Shown here: positions 11,907-24,027 of the stretch, piece after piece
Layout: every line of letters begins with the position of its first letter
Position numbering within the stretch: position 1 is the first letter of the stretch
Origin: Microstegium vimineum
Lineage: Eukaryota; Streptophyta; Magnoliopsida; Poales; Poaceae
Direction of reading: 5' to 3'
Assembly (NCBI GenBank): GCA_022036555.1
Contig: CM039126.1
Span: forward strand, 36,039,090-36,103,089
DNA: 64,000 nt
Position numbers and translations under genes: made by a program
The notes under the pieces: generated by a model
The model's database searches: none
What the model saw: the letters and a program-made list of their open reading frames with translations, nothing else
Told to the model about the DNA's origin: nothing

Positions 11907-11975
11907 GGCTGCGACCTGCGGGGGCTCCAGGTCGTATGACTCGATCGGAGGGTAGAGGCGATCAGTTGCCGCCAT
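11907..11975 (-). CDS. Start exon of an unidentified gene, cut by the gap
   Basis: On the minus strand an ATG in a good plant context (GACATGGCG) at 11975-11973 opens 23 codons, beginning MAATDRLYPPIESYDLEPPQ, before the Ns. The sequence is GC-rich compared with its surroundings. A TA-rich TATA-like run lies about 210 bp upstream (12186-12196), with a purine/pyrimidine-rich leader between. I do not recognise the protein. It has the same orientation as the Ysc84-like end exon at 10067-10248, so both could belong to one gene, but the sequence does not show this. Confidence 0.4.
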
Positions 11976-12185
11976 GTCGGCAGTACACGGCGGCTCCAAT
12001 TCAGGTCGCTTGTATCCCGGTGAAGTTGGGGAGGATCAGCAATCGCGAATTGCTCAATACTCTTTCGTGAAGAAGGGGACGATCGAAGGTTGGCGGAAGA
12101 GGGACAGAAGATGAGAAGAGGGAGACGGGAGGAACAAGTTAAAAATTTCGTGGTATATACAGACAGACCTGGCATCTTATCTTAG

Positions 12186-12196
12186 TATATATATAT
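12186..12196 (-). promoter_or_regulatory. TATA-like run upstream of the gap-truncated exon
   Basis: An uninterrupted (TA)n run lies on the promoter side of the minus-strand ATG at 11975. The spacing allows a leader of roughly 180 nt. A TA run alone is weak evidence in AT-rich DNA. Confidence 0.3.
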
Positions 12197-12969
12197 CCTA
12201 TAAATTAGTAGTATATTATACAGGGAGACTTGGCATCCCCTATAAATTAGTAGTATATTATACTACAAGAATATAAAAGGGACCTTGATTTAATACTAAT
12301 ATACTAATACTAATACAATTAATAAGTAGGAGTATATATGATTTCACGTTGCTGTTGATACACGAATACACATCGACACGCACACGCTTAATTGCTTGTG
12401 GCGCAAAAGAAAAAAAAATCAATTTATATCTCGCAAACAATCATTTGAAATACTAAGGCCTGTGGAGAGTTTCGTAACTTTGTTGAGTCCCATATAATAT
12501 AAAACGGAATAAAACTTTGACGAAACAACTATTTTTAACATAGGGTTTTATTCTATAGTTTTATAGACATTTAATTTTATAACTAATAAAAATTCGTATT
12601 CGTGTCAAGAAAGATTTATCTACATGAAATTTATTTCTTCTCTATTCTTTAATACACTGTCATAACATTAAAAATGTCTATATGATAATATATTTAATAC
12701 AAATAAAACTCCTATTCTCATATTCTAGAACTCAAGGTCAGTTATAGACCTACGATAACACATGAGGATATTAACCGTAATATTACAGTAAATCACATAA
12801 TACGAAGTTACTATAATATTTTAAATTGACACAGTAATTATCATAACTCAAAGAAGTTATTTTGTAGCCAATTATAAAGTAGTAGTTCTCTATATAATGT
12901 TGTTTAATAAAATACACAACAATCATTTGTATGACTCTTGTCTCTTACTATACTCTTAACGCGGAGTAG
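12197..12969. other. AT-rich intergenic DNA with a small tandem repeat
   Basis: A 25-bp motif CCTATAAATTAGTAG... occurs at 12197-12221 and again at 12239-12263 (period 42 bp). The remainder is AT-rich and I see no gene. Confidence 0.6.
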
Positions 12970-13896
12970 AGTGTACTAGCGGCCCCTAAACTTGCACTGC
13001 TGTGTCATTTCAATTTCTGAACTCGTAAATCGACCGTTTGAGTCCTCAAACTTGTCCATCGATGTCATCTCGGTCCTTGAACTTGTTCGATTGTGTTATT
13101 TCGTTCTCTAAACTTACAAATTGACCGTTTAGGTCCTCAAATTTGCTTACTTGTGTCATCCTGATCCCTTAAACTTAGTTTTAAGTCTCATCTAAGTTCA
13201 AACAGGACGATCTAAAAACTTGATATCAAAAAGTAGTTTCATAATTTTTTCATAGGCAAACTTTATATCAAAATTATAGACCTTGATACGATATACAACT
13301 TCGAAGTTAAATTTTTTAAAATTATAACTGTTTAGAGTCCAAAAATACCATTATAGGTTTATCAATTTTAAAATTTTAAATTTTAAATTATCAAATATTC
13401 TTTGATATTGAAATGGCCATGAAAGTTACAATTCACAATATGATTAGCAACTTTGTAGTTGAAAACTTTTTTTATTTGAAGTCATTTATTATCTCAAATT
13501 GAATTTTAAAAGTTTACATATTTTGAAAAATAGTTTTAATTAGACCATTTCAATACCCTAAGGGCCTGTTTGGAACGCAGGAATTTTACGGGAATTACGT
13601 AGGAATTTCACAGGAATCAGTTCATTTTCACTGGAAAAAGTACAGGAACAGGAAAAAATCCCGCGTTCCAAACAGGCCCTAAACAGTTTTAATTTAAAAA
13701 CTTTTCAACTATAAAGTTGTAGATAACGTCGAGAGCTAAAATTTTTATTTATATAAGTATGTCTTCATTCGAGTTCATATGAAAAAAATATAAATTAGTT
13801 TTTGATATTAAATGTTTAGATTGCTCTGTTTGGATCTAGATGAGACTCAAAATCAAGTTTAGGGACCAAGATGACACAACTTAATCCTTTTCCTCT
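12970..13896. repeat. Foldback (long terminal inverted repeat) element, split by a MITE
   Basis: The arm around 13150-13225 (GTGTCATCCTGATCC...AAACAGGACGATCTAAA) reappears inverted around 13800-13885 (TTTAGATTGCTCTGTTTGGA...GGGACCAAGATGACAC). The left arm also has internal repeats of TGTCATTTC / CCTCAAACTTG type (three or four copies between 12985 and 13170). No coding sequence is present. It looks like a non-autonomous foldback or MULE-type element. The outer ends are approximate and no target duplication was resolved. Confidence 0.55.
13562..13679. mobile_element. Tourist-type MITE, 118 bp
   Basis: Terminal inverted repeats GGGCCTGTTTGGAACGC... and ...GCGTTCCAAACAGGCCC match perfectly over at least 17 bp. 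TAA flanks both sides (13559-13561 and 13680-13682), the PIF/Harbinger target duplication. The near-perfect ends indicate a fairly recent insertion into the middle of the foldback element. Confidence 0.9.
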
Positions 13897-13920
13897 CAAT
13901 AGCATATTAGAAGCCTGAAT

Positions 13921-14879
13921 AACTGCAACAAAAATAAGAGATAGCAGAATCATTTTCTTATTCTCCAACTAGAAAGAAAAACAGCTGCAGTTAGTACATT
14001 TGCAACATTTACTAGATCATCACTGGCATGTTTGCCATGTTGGAGAGCCTCTTCAATTTTCTTTTTGCCCTGGAAAAGTAGATAGAGACACAAAAGCGAA
14101 GCACTAACAATGCAACTACAAAGTTACTTTTGGATTTTTTTCAATGACCATAAGACAACAACAAAGGATCAAAAACAATAATCATTTTGTAACTTGGAAC
14201 CTAAACAAACCTCAGTGAGGTGCTCCTGTGATCTGTTTCACATTTTGTTATTGATTATCAAGATTAAATCTGTACATCAGGATCTATACTATTCTATAAC
14301 AAATAAAACAAATATTACCTAGTTTTTCTAGCTATGGGAGCTATGTCAAGATTGTCCATATACAAAATGATAGTTCATTAAATAAAAATTACATATCAAT
14401 AACTGCAACGAAAATAAGAGATAGCAGAATCATTTTCTTGTTCTCCAACTAGAAAGAAAGACAGCTGCAGTTAGTACCTTTGCAACATTTACTAGATCAT
14501 CACTGGCATGTTTGCCATGTTGGAGAGCCTCTTCAATTTTCTTTTTGCCCTGGAAAAGTAGATAGAGACACAAAAGCGAAGAACTAACAATGCAACTACA
14601 AAGTTACTTTTGGATTTTTTTCAATGACCATAAGACAACAACAAAGGATAAAAAACAATAATCATTTGTAACTTGGAACCTGAACAAACCTCAGTGAGGT
14701 GCTCCTCGGATTTGTTTCACATTTTGTTGTTGATTGTCAAGATTAAATCTGTACATCAGGATCTATACTATTCTATAACAAATAAAACAAATATTACCTA
14801 GTTTTTCTAGCTATGGGAGCTATGTCAAGATTGTCCACATACAAAATGATAGTTCATTAAATAAAAATTACATATCAAA
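13921..14879 (-). repeat. 480-bp tandem duplication containing a possible exon
   Basis: The unit at 13921-14400 is repeated at 14401-14879 with few differences. On the minus strand each copy contains an acceptor-like TTTTCCAG followed by about 69 bp reading GKKKIEEALQHGKHASDDLV and then NVAK. In the right-hand copy it ends AAG|GTACTA, a good donor; in the left-hand copy the base before the GT is T. A second exon-like block ending GAGGAGCACCTCACTGAG|GTTTGT lies about 180 bp upstream in each copy. I do not recognise the protein. This may be a duplicated exon of a decayed or captured gene fragment. Confidence 0.5.
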
Positions 14880-15213
14880 ATATATTTTAGACATAGCATT
14901 TCATGTTTTCCTAGGAAAAATGTTTAATATGATGTAACAATGAAACTAGTAACAAGTAAGAACAAACTGGTAACAATCATATTTGAAAAATGAAACTATG
15001 TTTTTGTAACTTCACAAAGTGAGATCAAATTAACCCATGGACTGAAAATGTGATGAGATGGTTTGAGATAGCATAACTTTATGGGTCATGAGTTTCAAGT
15101 ATGCAAATACACGGAGAATTTCAAAGGACATATCTTAACTCTTGAATGTGGGAGTTTAATTATGTTCTCTATATTTAAAGCATTATTGTATATCTTATCT
15201 CAAGTACAATAAG
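14880..15213. other. Intergenic DNA, no gene seen
   Basis: AT-rich sequence ending in ATAAG (15209-15213), the target duplication of solo LTR C. Confidence 0.6.
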
Positions 15214-16311
15214 TGTTGACGCCAAAAATGGGGCTTGTGTCGTCAGCACTGCGTAGGGCCCGCGGAGACCGTACAATGGCAGAGCTTGATCTCCTGGACC
15301 CCTTAAGCGGCTTAAGCCACTTCGATGATCGATTACAGTGCCAGTCAATTTGACCTACAATTGACAAGGAGATGAAACGTTAAATTATGGAACCTGCCGG
15401 TTGTTGCTAGACAGTTTCATGAGTGTGCGACTCTCATATAGCCGATGAATATAGGAGACTGACTAAAGAGTCAACTCCGAACAGTAGAAAACATTAAGAT
15501 GGTATATGAACGGCTGTCGCAAGATATTAATCCTGAGGTGCATGATTCAGCCGATCACATGATGATAACAATGTAAAAATGCGATACATGTGACATTATT
15601 ATCACCAAACCATCAGATCTACTAAACATACCAGATAAAGATTAACCATCAACAGAGGTGTGTTCCCATGCAGCCATGATGACAATTAACCCGATAACCC
15701 GACCGGTTTACTAGCATTGGGGTGTTTCCATGCAGCCATAAAAGTAAACAAGCCGAGTCACGTCTAGTACATTCAATGGATCTAATAGATTGAGATGACA
15801 ACATACACGCATCGTATGATTGAAGCATAACCAGACCAGCTATATTAGCCGATATGGGATCCATGAGGCTTGAACAAGATCCATGCATTCCATCTCAGAT
15901 AGATCTAAGTCTGAGTAGATATAACCCAACATACGATGACAGTGTGGTTCGGAAGATGCAACCGTACTATGTATGTTGAACTAGATCCAAACACACTCAA
16001 ATCAATCTTATGACCGAACACATGTCTCAAACCCGCAACATATAACAACCGCAACTAATGGATCAACCGATATGATCTTAGATCTATCGCCTCTCTAAGC
16101 ATAACAATAGATGTATCGGAGGCAACAAATCTAGATTGAAAGTGAAGCACATGCCGATCCATTAGATGAGATTGAGCAAGATATTGTAACAATGGATTAA
16201 ACAAAGTATAATAGACAATATCGATAACTTAATGAATCTATTAGATCGCCAATCTAATAGAGCCGATAACTAGCATGAAGCCATGATTCATGTGAGATTG
16301 AAGCAATGCAG

Positions 16312-17995
16312 TGTTGGTATTTCTTATGACTATTGGATAAATCTGCAAGCGCACAGATTATACCGCTGTAGCACTTCACCAAGGAGTATTCCAAGGTATC
16401 ATAATTTATATTTTCCCAAGGGAAAGTTGGGCTAGAAATGATAATTAGAGAGAGATCCTAGAGAGCACCTTAACTTAGTACCAACTAGTATAGGGGGGTA
16501 AACGATATATGTTAGGAAGGGGTTGATGAATGAAGAAACTACGGTAAAAGATACTTAGAACGGACTAGATAAGATAGCTAGGTGGGAGGAAAACGAGAGA
16601 GTATAAGGACTCCTATGCAATTCACTCTACTTCAATATACTTAGCTAATTAACTAGTCTAAACACTATAGTTTGCCTCCTCAATACAAGTAAGATAGGCA
16701 AGGGGATAGATCAGTAGGAGGACAAATCTCCTACCGGACCGCACCCTCTTCTTACGGGGGCCTTACTTTTGAAGAACTTGCCTAAAAACATATGGTGGAA
16801 TACAAAGACTAGACAAGGCTGTCACTCTCTTGCTAGCCACCACAAACAATCCGTGCAACAAGCGCTAACCAAGGATAAGATGATGTATAAGCACCACGCT
16901 TACACACAACTTATTACTTTGACTATGATCTATAATCAAAGCACCCTATGACAGGCAATGATCGCATACGGGAAAGGCCACAAGGATCACAGACTATGAA
17001 TGTAAAGGGTATTAAAGAGCAAAAGCATATAACAAGACTATATCTAGTATAGTAATGCTCAAAGTAAATACTAAGTAAAGTAAATAGAAAAGATAATATA
17101 TTGATAAAGGTAAAGTCTTACAAAGAAAGAAAGATACAAGAGCTATATCAGACTCTCCAGAAGACAACTCCGGAAATCCCAAGCACAACTCGACTCAACT
17201 CTAACTCCCACTCTAGACTAACTCCTAGAACAATCTAAGGAATAGAGCTTGTAGGTTTCTTCACCATATCTAGAGAGGGGGGTGTGACTCTATATTTGTA
17301 ATATGGGGATGGAGTAGGGGCTACTCTATCGCCACATCAGCGATCCAGGGCCTTCCATCCTCCACCCTTGGATCCAACCGCCTTAGAACCGACCAAGGGA
17401 TGGATGGTGTGGATTTCCACCATGTGTTATTGCATATGGCGGTTGGGGAGACCCAACCGACCTATAGAGGTGGTCGGTCGACTGTCCCTATGGACAGTGG
17501 GCCCTCCTCTGGCCTCCTGGAGGTGGTTCCACTGGTCAGGGACCAAGTGGAGCCTGGTGGGCCCATATGGGGGGTTGGTCGACCCCCCTTGGTCTCCCAG
17601 CTGCTGGTCCCACTTGTCATTGAGGTTGTATGTTGATTCTGAGGTGGTTGTCATGTTTATCTCCTTGGTGTGGGCCCATGGATCCATGTGCTATTCTTGA
17701 GCCTTTGAGAGGAAGCACAGAGTGATCCAATGGATGGATTTCACTCTAGAGTGCCTCTCTTGGATCATGGCCGAGAGGGGAGCCAGGTGGGCCCATAGGG
17801 TGGTCGGCCGACCACCTATGTGGGTCCCACTGGCTCTCATTTGCTTCATTTCTTCATTCCTGCACTCAAACACTCATGGACATGTGGAACTGGTTATTTA
17901 ATAAAATATGCCTATGATGTGTTTGTTTATCCTTGATCCGGAGGTTGGTAGCATCATTTTAGTTATATAAAAGTTGATCATAATTTGTGCCAACA
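16312..17995 (-). repeat. Element A, 3' LTR (minus strand)
   Basis: 1684-bp LTR. Contains the 18-bp perfect palindrome GGTGGTCGGCCGACCACC at 17799-17816 and related imperfect ones near 17471-17486 and 17573-17588. The short open frames in it are also present in the other LTR and are not genes. Confidence 0.9.
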
Positions 17996-18010
17996 AGATC
18001 CCCCAAGCTT
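17996..18010 (-). promoter_or_regulatory. Polypurine tract of element A
   Basis: Minus-strand AAGCTTGGGGGATCT directly abuts the 3' LTR. This is the standard position for plus-strand DNA priming. A near-copy lies at 19366-19380. Confidence 0.8.
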
Positions 18011-19365
18011 ATCCTTTGCTCGTCCCGAGCAAACAATCAAACTTATCTCGATGGATCAGGAGTTGCTACTATGCTTCATATTTCAAGAGTACTAAATCTA
18101 CAACAATCATACTTCTCTTTTGAATAGAAAATTTAGCAATAAAGACTCACCCATATTACCTTAGTCCTTCATGGGGCTTATAGCTTTATCCCTTGTCTTG
18201 AGAGGTTGGACTTGACTTGAGCACTAGTTTTCTCATTCTTTCACAAGTTTCATATCGGAGGTTTTGTAAGATTTTTGTAAAAGAAAAACTTAGTGTTCCT
18301 CAAATGGTACTCTCGAGTCGCTCATAAGGTGTATGATTCCTCACCAAGGCATATATCAAAGTTTGCCTTCTTTCATCCTATCTCTAAAGCTTATGTGGAG
18401 CTATAGGTAGGGATCAAAGATGTAGCAAACTTACCTTGCATATATTGTAAAGTCAAATTCCAGATCCTAGGAGAGAAATGTCATACTCTTAGATCAAGAT
18501 GTGCAAGTGTGTGGAAACATGGCAATTGATCAATACTCCTATATTTGGAAGATCTCTCTTTCCTAATTTATTATTTTGAGACATAGCTATCTTTTTAATT
18601 TTTCTATAAGCTTTGAAGATGCTCAAATGTTTTTTGGGTGTGAGCTTTGAAATGCTCATAAATTTTGCATAGTCTATGTCTCATTTACTAGCAACAAACT
18701 AGAGAGAGTTTTTCTACTTAGAGCATGGAGTATGAACTATGTGGAAATATAAGGCATGTTACTGCGTACTTCCAGTGTAGAAGCAACATATATATGTGGC
18801 GTGTACGTGATCTTGATCTTGGGAGCATGATAAATCTCTCAACAAGGGTAACAAAACTTGACCAAACTCAATACAAAGTAAGCAGCTTATGTAGAAAGCT
18901 TATATCATGAAAGAGCATGTATGAGTTTGGTAGGAATTTTCACCATAACAAAAAGTGTTTTTATTATTTTAATAAATAAAACTCCAATAGTCATTCTTGC
19001 TTAGAACAGAATTATAGCAGCTCTTATCTTGTCATATCATGTCTCACAACAACTTAGACTTAGTTACAACATTTGCAACCCACAAAAGTTTCAGGTTCAT
19101 GATGGTTTCTTTTAAGCCAAGTAATCCATACTTAGAGAAATACCAAGTTGTAAACTAAGTACTAGAGAAACATTTAGCAGAGCAACTATTCATCATTTCC
19201 ATAGGAGATATTAATTTTCATGGAACAAATGAGAGTAGAGTAGAGAAAGGTCTTTTTATTTTATTTTATCATATGCAGATTTTTTTTAGATGCAAAGCAA
19301 AGATAAGCAAGGAAATGCATAAATATAAATGCTGAAATTAAAAACTTACCTTAGTGGGGGAGGGA
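18011..19365 (-). other. Element A non-coding 3' region
   Basis: About 1.35 kb between the two polypurine-like tracts without a gene. It shares many blocks (GGATCAGGAGTTGCTAC, CCCATATTAC..., AGCATGATAAATCTCT / AGCATGACAAGTCTCT) with 31456-33068 of element B, so it is a conserved non-coding part of this element group. Confidence 0.7.
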
Positions 19366-19380
19366 ACCTCCCCCAAGCTT
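19366..19380 (-). promoter_or_regulatory. Second polypurine-like tract in element A
   Basis: Minus-strand AAGCTTGGGGGAGG lies about 50 bp downstream of the extra ORF's stop and 1.4 kb before the terminal polypurine tract. The same motif follows the equivalent ORF in element B (33070-33083). Confidence 0.5.
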
Positions 19381-19431
19381 GTCCTTTGCTCAATAATGCG
19401 GCGGATGTGGATGTTGTTGCCGCCACAAGTC

Positions 19432-20877
19432 CTAATGCCGATATTGTTCTTCTTGCATTGCTTGAATGTCTTCAGTAGTTTGCTGGACGATGCGTGCTGT
19501 CTCATCGTGCTCAACACGCAGCTCACCAAAGGTGTGGGTGAGATGATCGAATTGTTGCCGTAATTCACAATGCTCCCTTTCTCGTGTGGACGAGAAGGAT
19601 GCCCGTGCTCTTTGCGGACATGATGGTAGAGGAGGCATGCCACTAGAAGTGTACATGGGATCGGAAGATGCATCGTCTTCCTCCTCGCCAATAGCTCCTT
19701 GGGAAGGACCACCTTGCTCAAGGTGAACAAAGTAAAGCCCCTCCTGGGTTCTCCTGTCTGATCCTGCAAAATCTCTTTGTCCAATGCCTTGATCTAAATC
19801 AAGGGTTAGCTTACGAGTCCTATACAATTGAAGTTGCCTATTTGGAAGAGGCACCTCAATTGTATGGCCACTGTAAAACATTTTAAGTTCACCATTGGCA
19901 TCTCTTTTTAACATTTGAACAGATGTAAGATATTCTTCTGAGATTACAGCTATAGGAGCAGAGATGTAAATAAAGGGTTGAGTGCCATTTAGCAGGTTCA
20001 TGGATTCAGCAAGACGAGTAATAAAAGATGTGAATTGAACAGATTCATTACTCTTAATTGAACTTTCCCAAAATTCCACTAAACATTTTACAGGAGAGAT
20101 TTGAATTTTGTTTACCATGACATAAAACAATTTTAATTCCATGTCATTTATCAAGTTATCATTACTTCCAGGAAACAAAGTCATTTTCATCCAAAGATGT
20201 ATGAAACAAAGAGTTGGATTATGAATTTCCTCAGGTTTAGGATTTGAGCAATCATTAAGAGCAGAGATAGAGAACCAAAACTTCCTCTTATTAAACCTAT
20301 GCATGGCAAGGTCTAAATCTATCAAGCATGAATCTTCAAAGCCAAGAGCAACATTTAAATGACTCCAAATTAAACTATGACTTTGATTAAACATGTGAAA
20401 TGATATTCCAACATTAGAGACTTGGAGAGAGCATAAGAATTCTATGGTAAGAAACTCAATTCCAAACTCTTCTATTTGCCAAAAGCCAGACCAACCAATA
20501 GCGGAAAAGATAGTGTTAAACTCGTTGGTCATACCTGCATTGGAGAGAAGACTCGGATCCAATATCCTTGTGTGCTCGAAAGATCGATCCTGAAGAGAAA
20601 GATACCTTTGGTACTCTAGTTGGTCGAACCAGTGACCACTTCGTTGGTCATAGGTCCTCATCAGGGGTACCATGAATGCCCCGATATGAGGCACCTATCG
20701 GCACTTCTTCTTCCCCCTGAGGGTGTTCTTCGGTTTGGAGGCTCTCCCATGTGTATCAGGCAGAACCTCCCCTTCTTCTTCTTTTGAAGTGTCCTCAGAT
20801 TGGTGGGAGCGTCGGGATGAGCTCCCACTCATAGCTTGCTTCATCTTCTTGAATGCGGATGTTATCAGATTCTTCAT
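19432..20877 (-). pseudogene. Element A extra ORF (Athila-type), one in-frame stop
   Basis: One reading frame of about 481 codons runs from an ATG at 20877 to 19432, broken by a single TAG at 20697-20695 after 60 codons. The first part is Lys/Ser/Glu-rich. The middle contains LTIEFLCSLQVSNVGISFHM and NVALGF, resembling the domain of unknown function shared by Athila ORF1-like and plant transposon proteins (LTLEFLxTL...ITFRLF...LNxxLGF). The last 70 residues are charged and helical, with a likely coiled coil. Element B has a decayed relative at 33082-33563. Apart from the stop the frame is open for 1.4 kb, which suggests recent selection or youth. Function is unknown. Confidence 0.7.
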
Positions 20878-21938
20878 CTTTAGAGAGGAAGAGGCAAAAC
20901 TAGGACAAGGTTGTGTGTGGAGAAAGTTTTCCTAGTTTGCCTTAAGGGGAGAAGCTTGAGCTAAGAGAAGAGATCTTCTTGTGGACTATGGAGAGCAACA
21001 CTACTTCTCTTGAGAGCTAAGAACTTCTCTTGAATGAAGAGAGGAGAGAGCAAGGCAATGAGAGGCTTGATCTAGAACTGAATTCTAGTGGAGGTGTGAG
21101 GGATGAAACTCTCCTTGCTTGGGGTTTTATAGGGGAAGAGAATGGCACCAAGGGGGCACCATGATCACTCACTTTAGTGGATGCCTTACACAAAGCAAAA
21201 GAGAGAGAGGGAGGTGACCAAAGGTGGTCGACCGACCCCCTAAAGTAGGGATTCCACTCATGCTTTTCCTAGTGCTTGGTGAAAGGTGAGAGATGCTATG
21301 TGATGTGATCAAAGACTGAGCTAAAGTGGTCAAGATTCTCCTCTTTAAACAAAGAGTAGTGGGGAACAAAGGTGTGTAATGCTTTGGTCAAAAGTGATTG
21401 ATGTGTTTTCTTTTTCAAAGCTAGACAAAGGTGAAAGTTGGTTCCCCACTTTGGACATAGAGTAGTGGGAGACAAGGATGTGTCATGCTTTAACCAAAAG
21501 TGATTGATGTACTTTAAAGCACAACAAAGCAAAAGAGATGTCTCCCAAAGCAAGAATCTGATTTTTGAAAGTCCCACTACTCAAATCATGAGATGCTTGG
21601 ACAAAGGATGGTGGGGAAGAAAGATGGATGGACATGGGGATCCTAGGATGGTCGGCCGACCACCCTAGTCCTCCATTTTTTTCTTTTTCTTTTATAAAGG
21701 TCCCTAAAGATTTTGTGATTAACTAAGCTAAGATAGGGTGCATATGGGTGGTCGACCGACCACCCTATGACCCTAACTTTTGTCAAATTCCAGGGCTAAA
21801 CTAATTTTTGAGTTTTATTTGATCTAAACTTTAGTTTTCTGAATTTTAAGCATGGAAGAAATTAAAGGTTTAAACTAAATATAAGAAGGAAAATAAAAGA
21901 TAACTACCGATTTACCTTTCGGCGAAGGCTCCTTGATT
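20878..21938 (-). other. Element A spacer where pol would be expected
   Basis: About 1 kb of non-coding DNA replaces reverse transcriptase, RNase H and integrase. It contains GGTCGACCGACC-type palindromes near 21222, 21649-21662 and 21749-21764, plus the TATA box noted separately. Small open frames here have no motif. Confidence 0.65.
21125..21131 (-). promoter_or_regulatory. Internal TATA box upstream of the element A extra ORF
   Basis: TATAAAA on the minus strand, in the context CCCCTATAAAACCCC, lies 248 bp before the extra ORF's ATG. It is in the non-coding stretch between protease and extra ORF. The context suits an internal promoter for that ORF; no transcript evidence is available. Confidence 0.35.
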
Positions 21939-24027
21939 TTAAGTCCCTGGAGTAGGACTCTCCTTCTTGTTCATTCCTCGGGTGCACTGATGGCTCCGGA
22001 GATGGAGACCGTGGTGTGTGCACCTCCTTTGCTTTCCAAACCTGCCTTGAATTGGCGGGTTCGTCCTCCTTGAGTTCATTGATCTTGGCCTCCAGGTACT
22101 GTTTCTTTTGGTGTGGGGCTTGAACTTTTCTTCTTGGTGGTTATGCACTAACCTGTTTGTTAAGTTTATAACCATTGAAAGCACATTTTACCTTATGGCT
22201 CGGGAACTGGAAGTGGATCTGGCCCGATCCTACGTAGATGACTGCGTTGGTGGTGTTGAGGAAGGGCCTTCCCAAGATGACGGGGACTTCCACGTTGGCT
22301 CCCATGTCCAGGATGATGAAGTCGGTGGGGATGTATTCATCTTGGATGTTCACCAAGATATCCCTTGCGAGTCCCTCGGGAAATTGTATGACTTGACCTG
22401 CCATCTGCAAGCAAACACATATAGGGACCAACAGTCCTCCTAACAAGTTGTCATAAGTTACCTTAGACATGATGTTGATGCCCGATCCGAGATTGCAGAA
22501 GGCGGTGTGGAATGTCTGCTATCTGATTGAGCACTTGATCATCGGGTGGCCTGGATCTTCCTTCTTCATGATGAAGGGAGGATCGAGAAGATAGCCCCAA
22601 TAGGAGCGAAGTGGTGGCTTGCCGAACTTTGTTGTTATCATGTTAACATGCTCAATTGAATCCTCTGGTTTGCCAGGAATTTTACCTTGTTCTATGGATG
22701 GCATAGCTGCTGCTAATTGAGCTAACTGGGTTTCTAGCATTTTATTAAAACTTAACTGATTTTTCATAGCAGTTGTAAAGCTATCCATCTTTTCACCAAG
22801 AGTTTCAAGAACTTTATCATTGGCAATCATCTTTTTATTTATACCATCATTACTCTTAGATTGACCAAGAACAAGATCTTTCAATGAAGGCTGGTTATTA
22901 TAAGAATTGTAATTATTGTAATTGCTATTACCTCCATTACCTTGGTAGAAGGGGCGCGAGTTCCATCCTCCTTGTTGTCGGGGTCGATACCCGTTGTTGT
23001 TGTTGCTAATGAAGCTCATGTCCTCCTTCGATGCCTCGGGGCAGTTGTTGCCCGAGTGATCATTTCCTCCACACACCTCGCACCATGGATCGGCTTCAAT
23101 AGCTTGTGCGGCGGCGACAGGGTAGATGGCCTCTCGTTCCTTCTTGGAACTTTCTTCTATTTTCTTCATCAGGAGGTCCATCTTGGCAGAGAGTATGTCC
23201 ACCTCATTGACGGTGTGCATACCTCTCCTCTTTGGCTAGAGATGTTCCTCACCTCATCCTTGGTGGATTACCATCTTCTCAATGAGGTCCTTGGCATTTC
23301 TCACTGTGTGTTGGAGGAATGCCCCTCCAGCGGCAGCATCAAGGTGACTATGGGCCATACTAGTTAGCCCGTGGTAGAATCCTTGAATCAGGAGCCAATC
23401 GTCTATCCCATGATGAGGACAGGCACGAATGTACTCCCGAAGACGCTCCCATGCTTCGGGAATCGTCTCGTCAGATTGTTGTTGGAAGCTTGAGATCTTT
23501 CCACGAAGAGCATTGGTTTTGCCCGTTGGGAAGAACTTCTTGAGGAATGCGTTAGCACACCTCTCCCATGTAGAGGCTTCTTCTTTGTGGGCGTAGAACC
23601 ATTGCTTTGCCTTTCCCAGTAGCGAGAATGGGAAAAGACGAAGGAGAATGGTGTCAGACGCCACTCCCTTGATAGTGAAAGTGCCACATAACTCCATGAA
23701 GTGCTGGAGATGAGCATTGTCATCCTCATGGGGCTTCCCGCAAAATGGATTGGCCTGCACCATGTGGATCAAGGCGGGCTTCAGCTCGAAGGTGGCATCC
23801 TCGAAGTTGACTTCGGGACCCTGAGCTACATGGGTAGCTGACGAGACCGAGAAGTCAGAGATCGCCTTCTGGGCCATAGCTTCCTTGAGTGGTGGTGTAG
23901 AGCCTCCTTCCTTGAACGGATTCTGGATCAAGATGAACCTCTGAGGGGGAACTTGACGATGTCTAGTCCTCCTCAACAACTGTTCAAGATCTTCTAGGTA
24001 GTTTCTTGGCAGTTGGAAACCGCTCAT
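21939..24027 (-). pseudogene. Element A gag-protease polyprotein, broken
   Basis: The frame starts at 24027. The first 250 residues hold a retrotransposon gag domain, with blocks such as ELKPALIHMVQANPFCGKP, LRLFPFSLLGKAKQWF and FLKKFFPTGKT. A zinc knuckle CEVCGGNDHSGNNC (C-x2-C-x4-H-x4-C) follows near 23085-23040. In-frame stops occur at 23256-23254 and 23238-23236, and a TAG at about 22521-22519 separates gag from the protease-like domain. The protease motif reads FCNLGSGIN, with Asn (codon 22494-22492) where the catalytic Asp is expected; ILGRPFLNTTNAVI follows. The frame ends in a Pro/Arg/Glu-rich tail. Gag would form the particle. A protease lacking Asp should be inactive unless supplied by a partner. 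Confidence 0.8.

Noticed and set aside
17368..17700. 110-codon frame with Trp/Pro-rich sequence in element A's LTR
   Set aside because: Low-complexity palindromic LTR sequence, disrupted in the other LTR.
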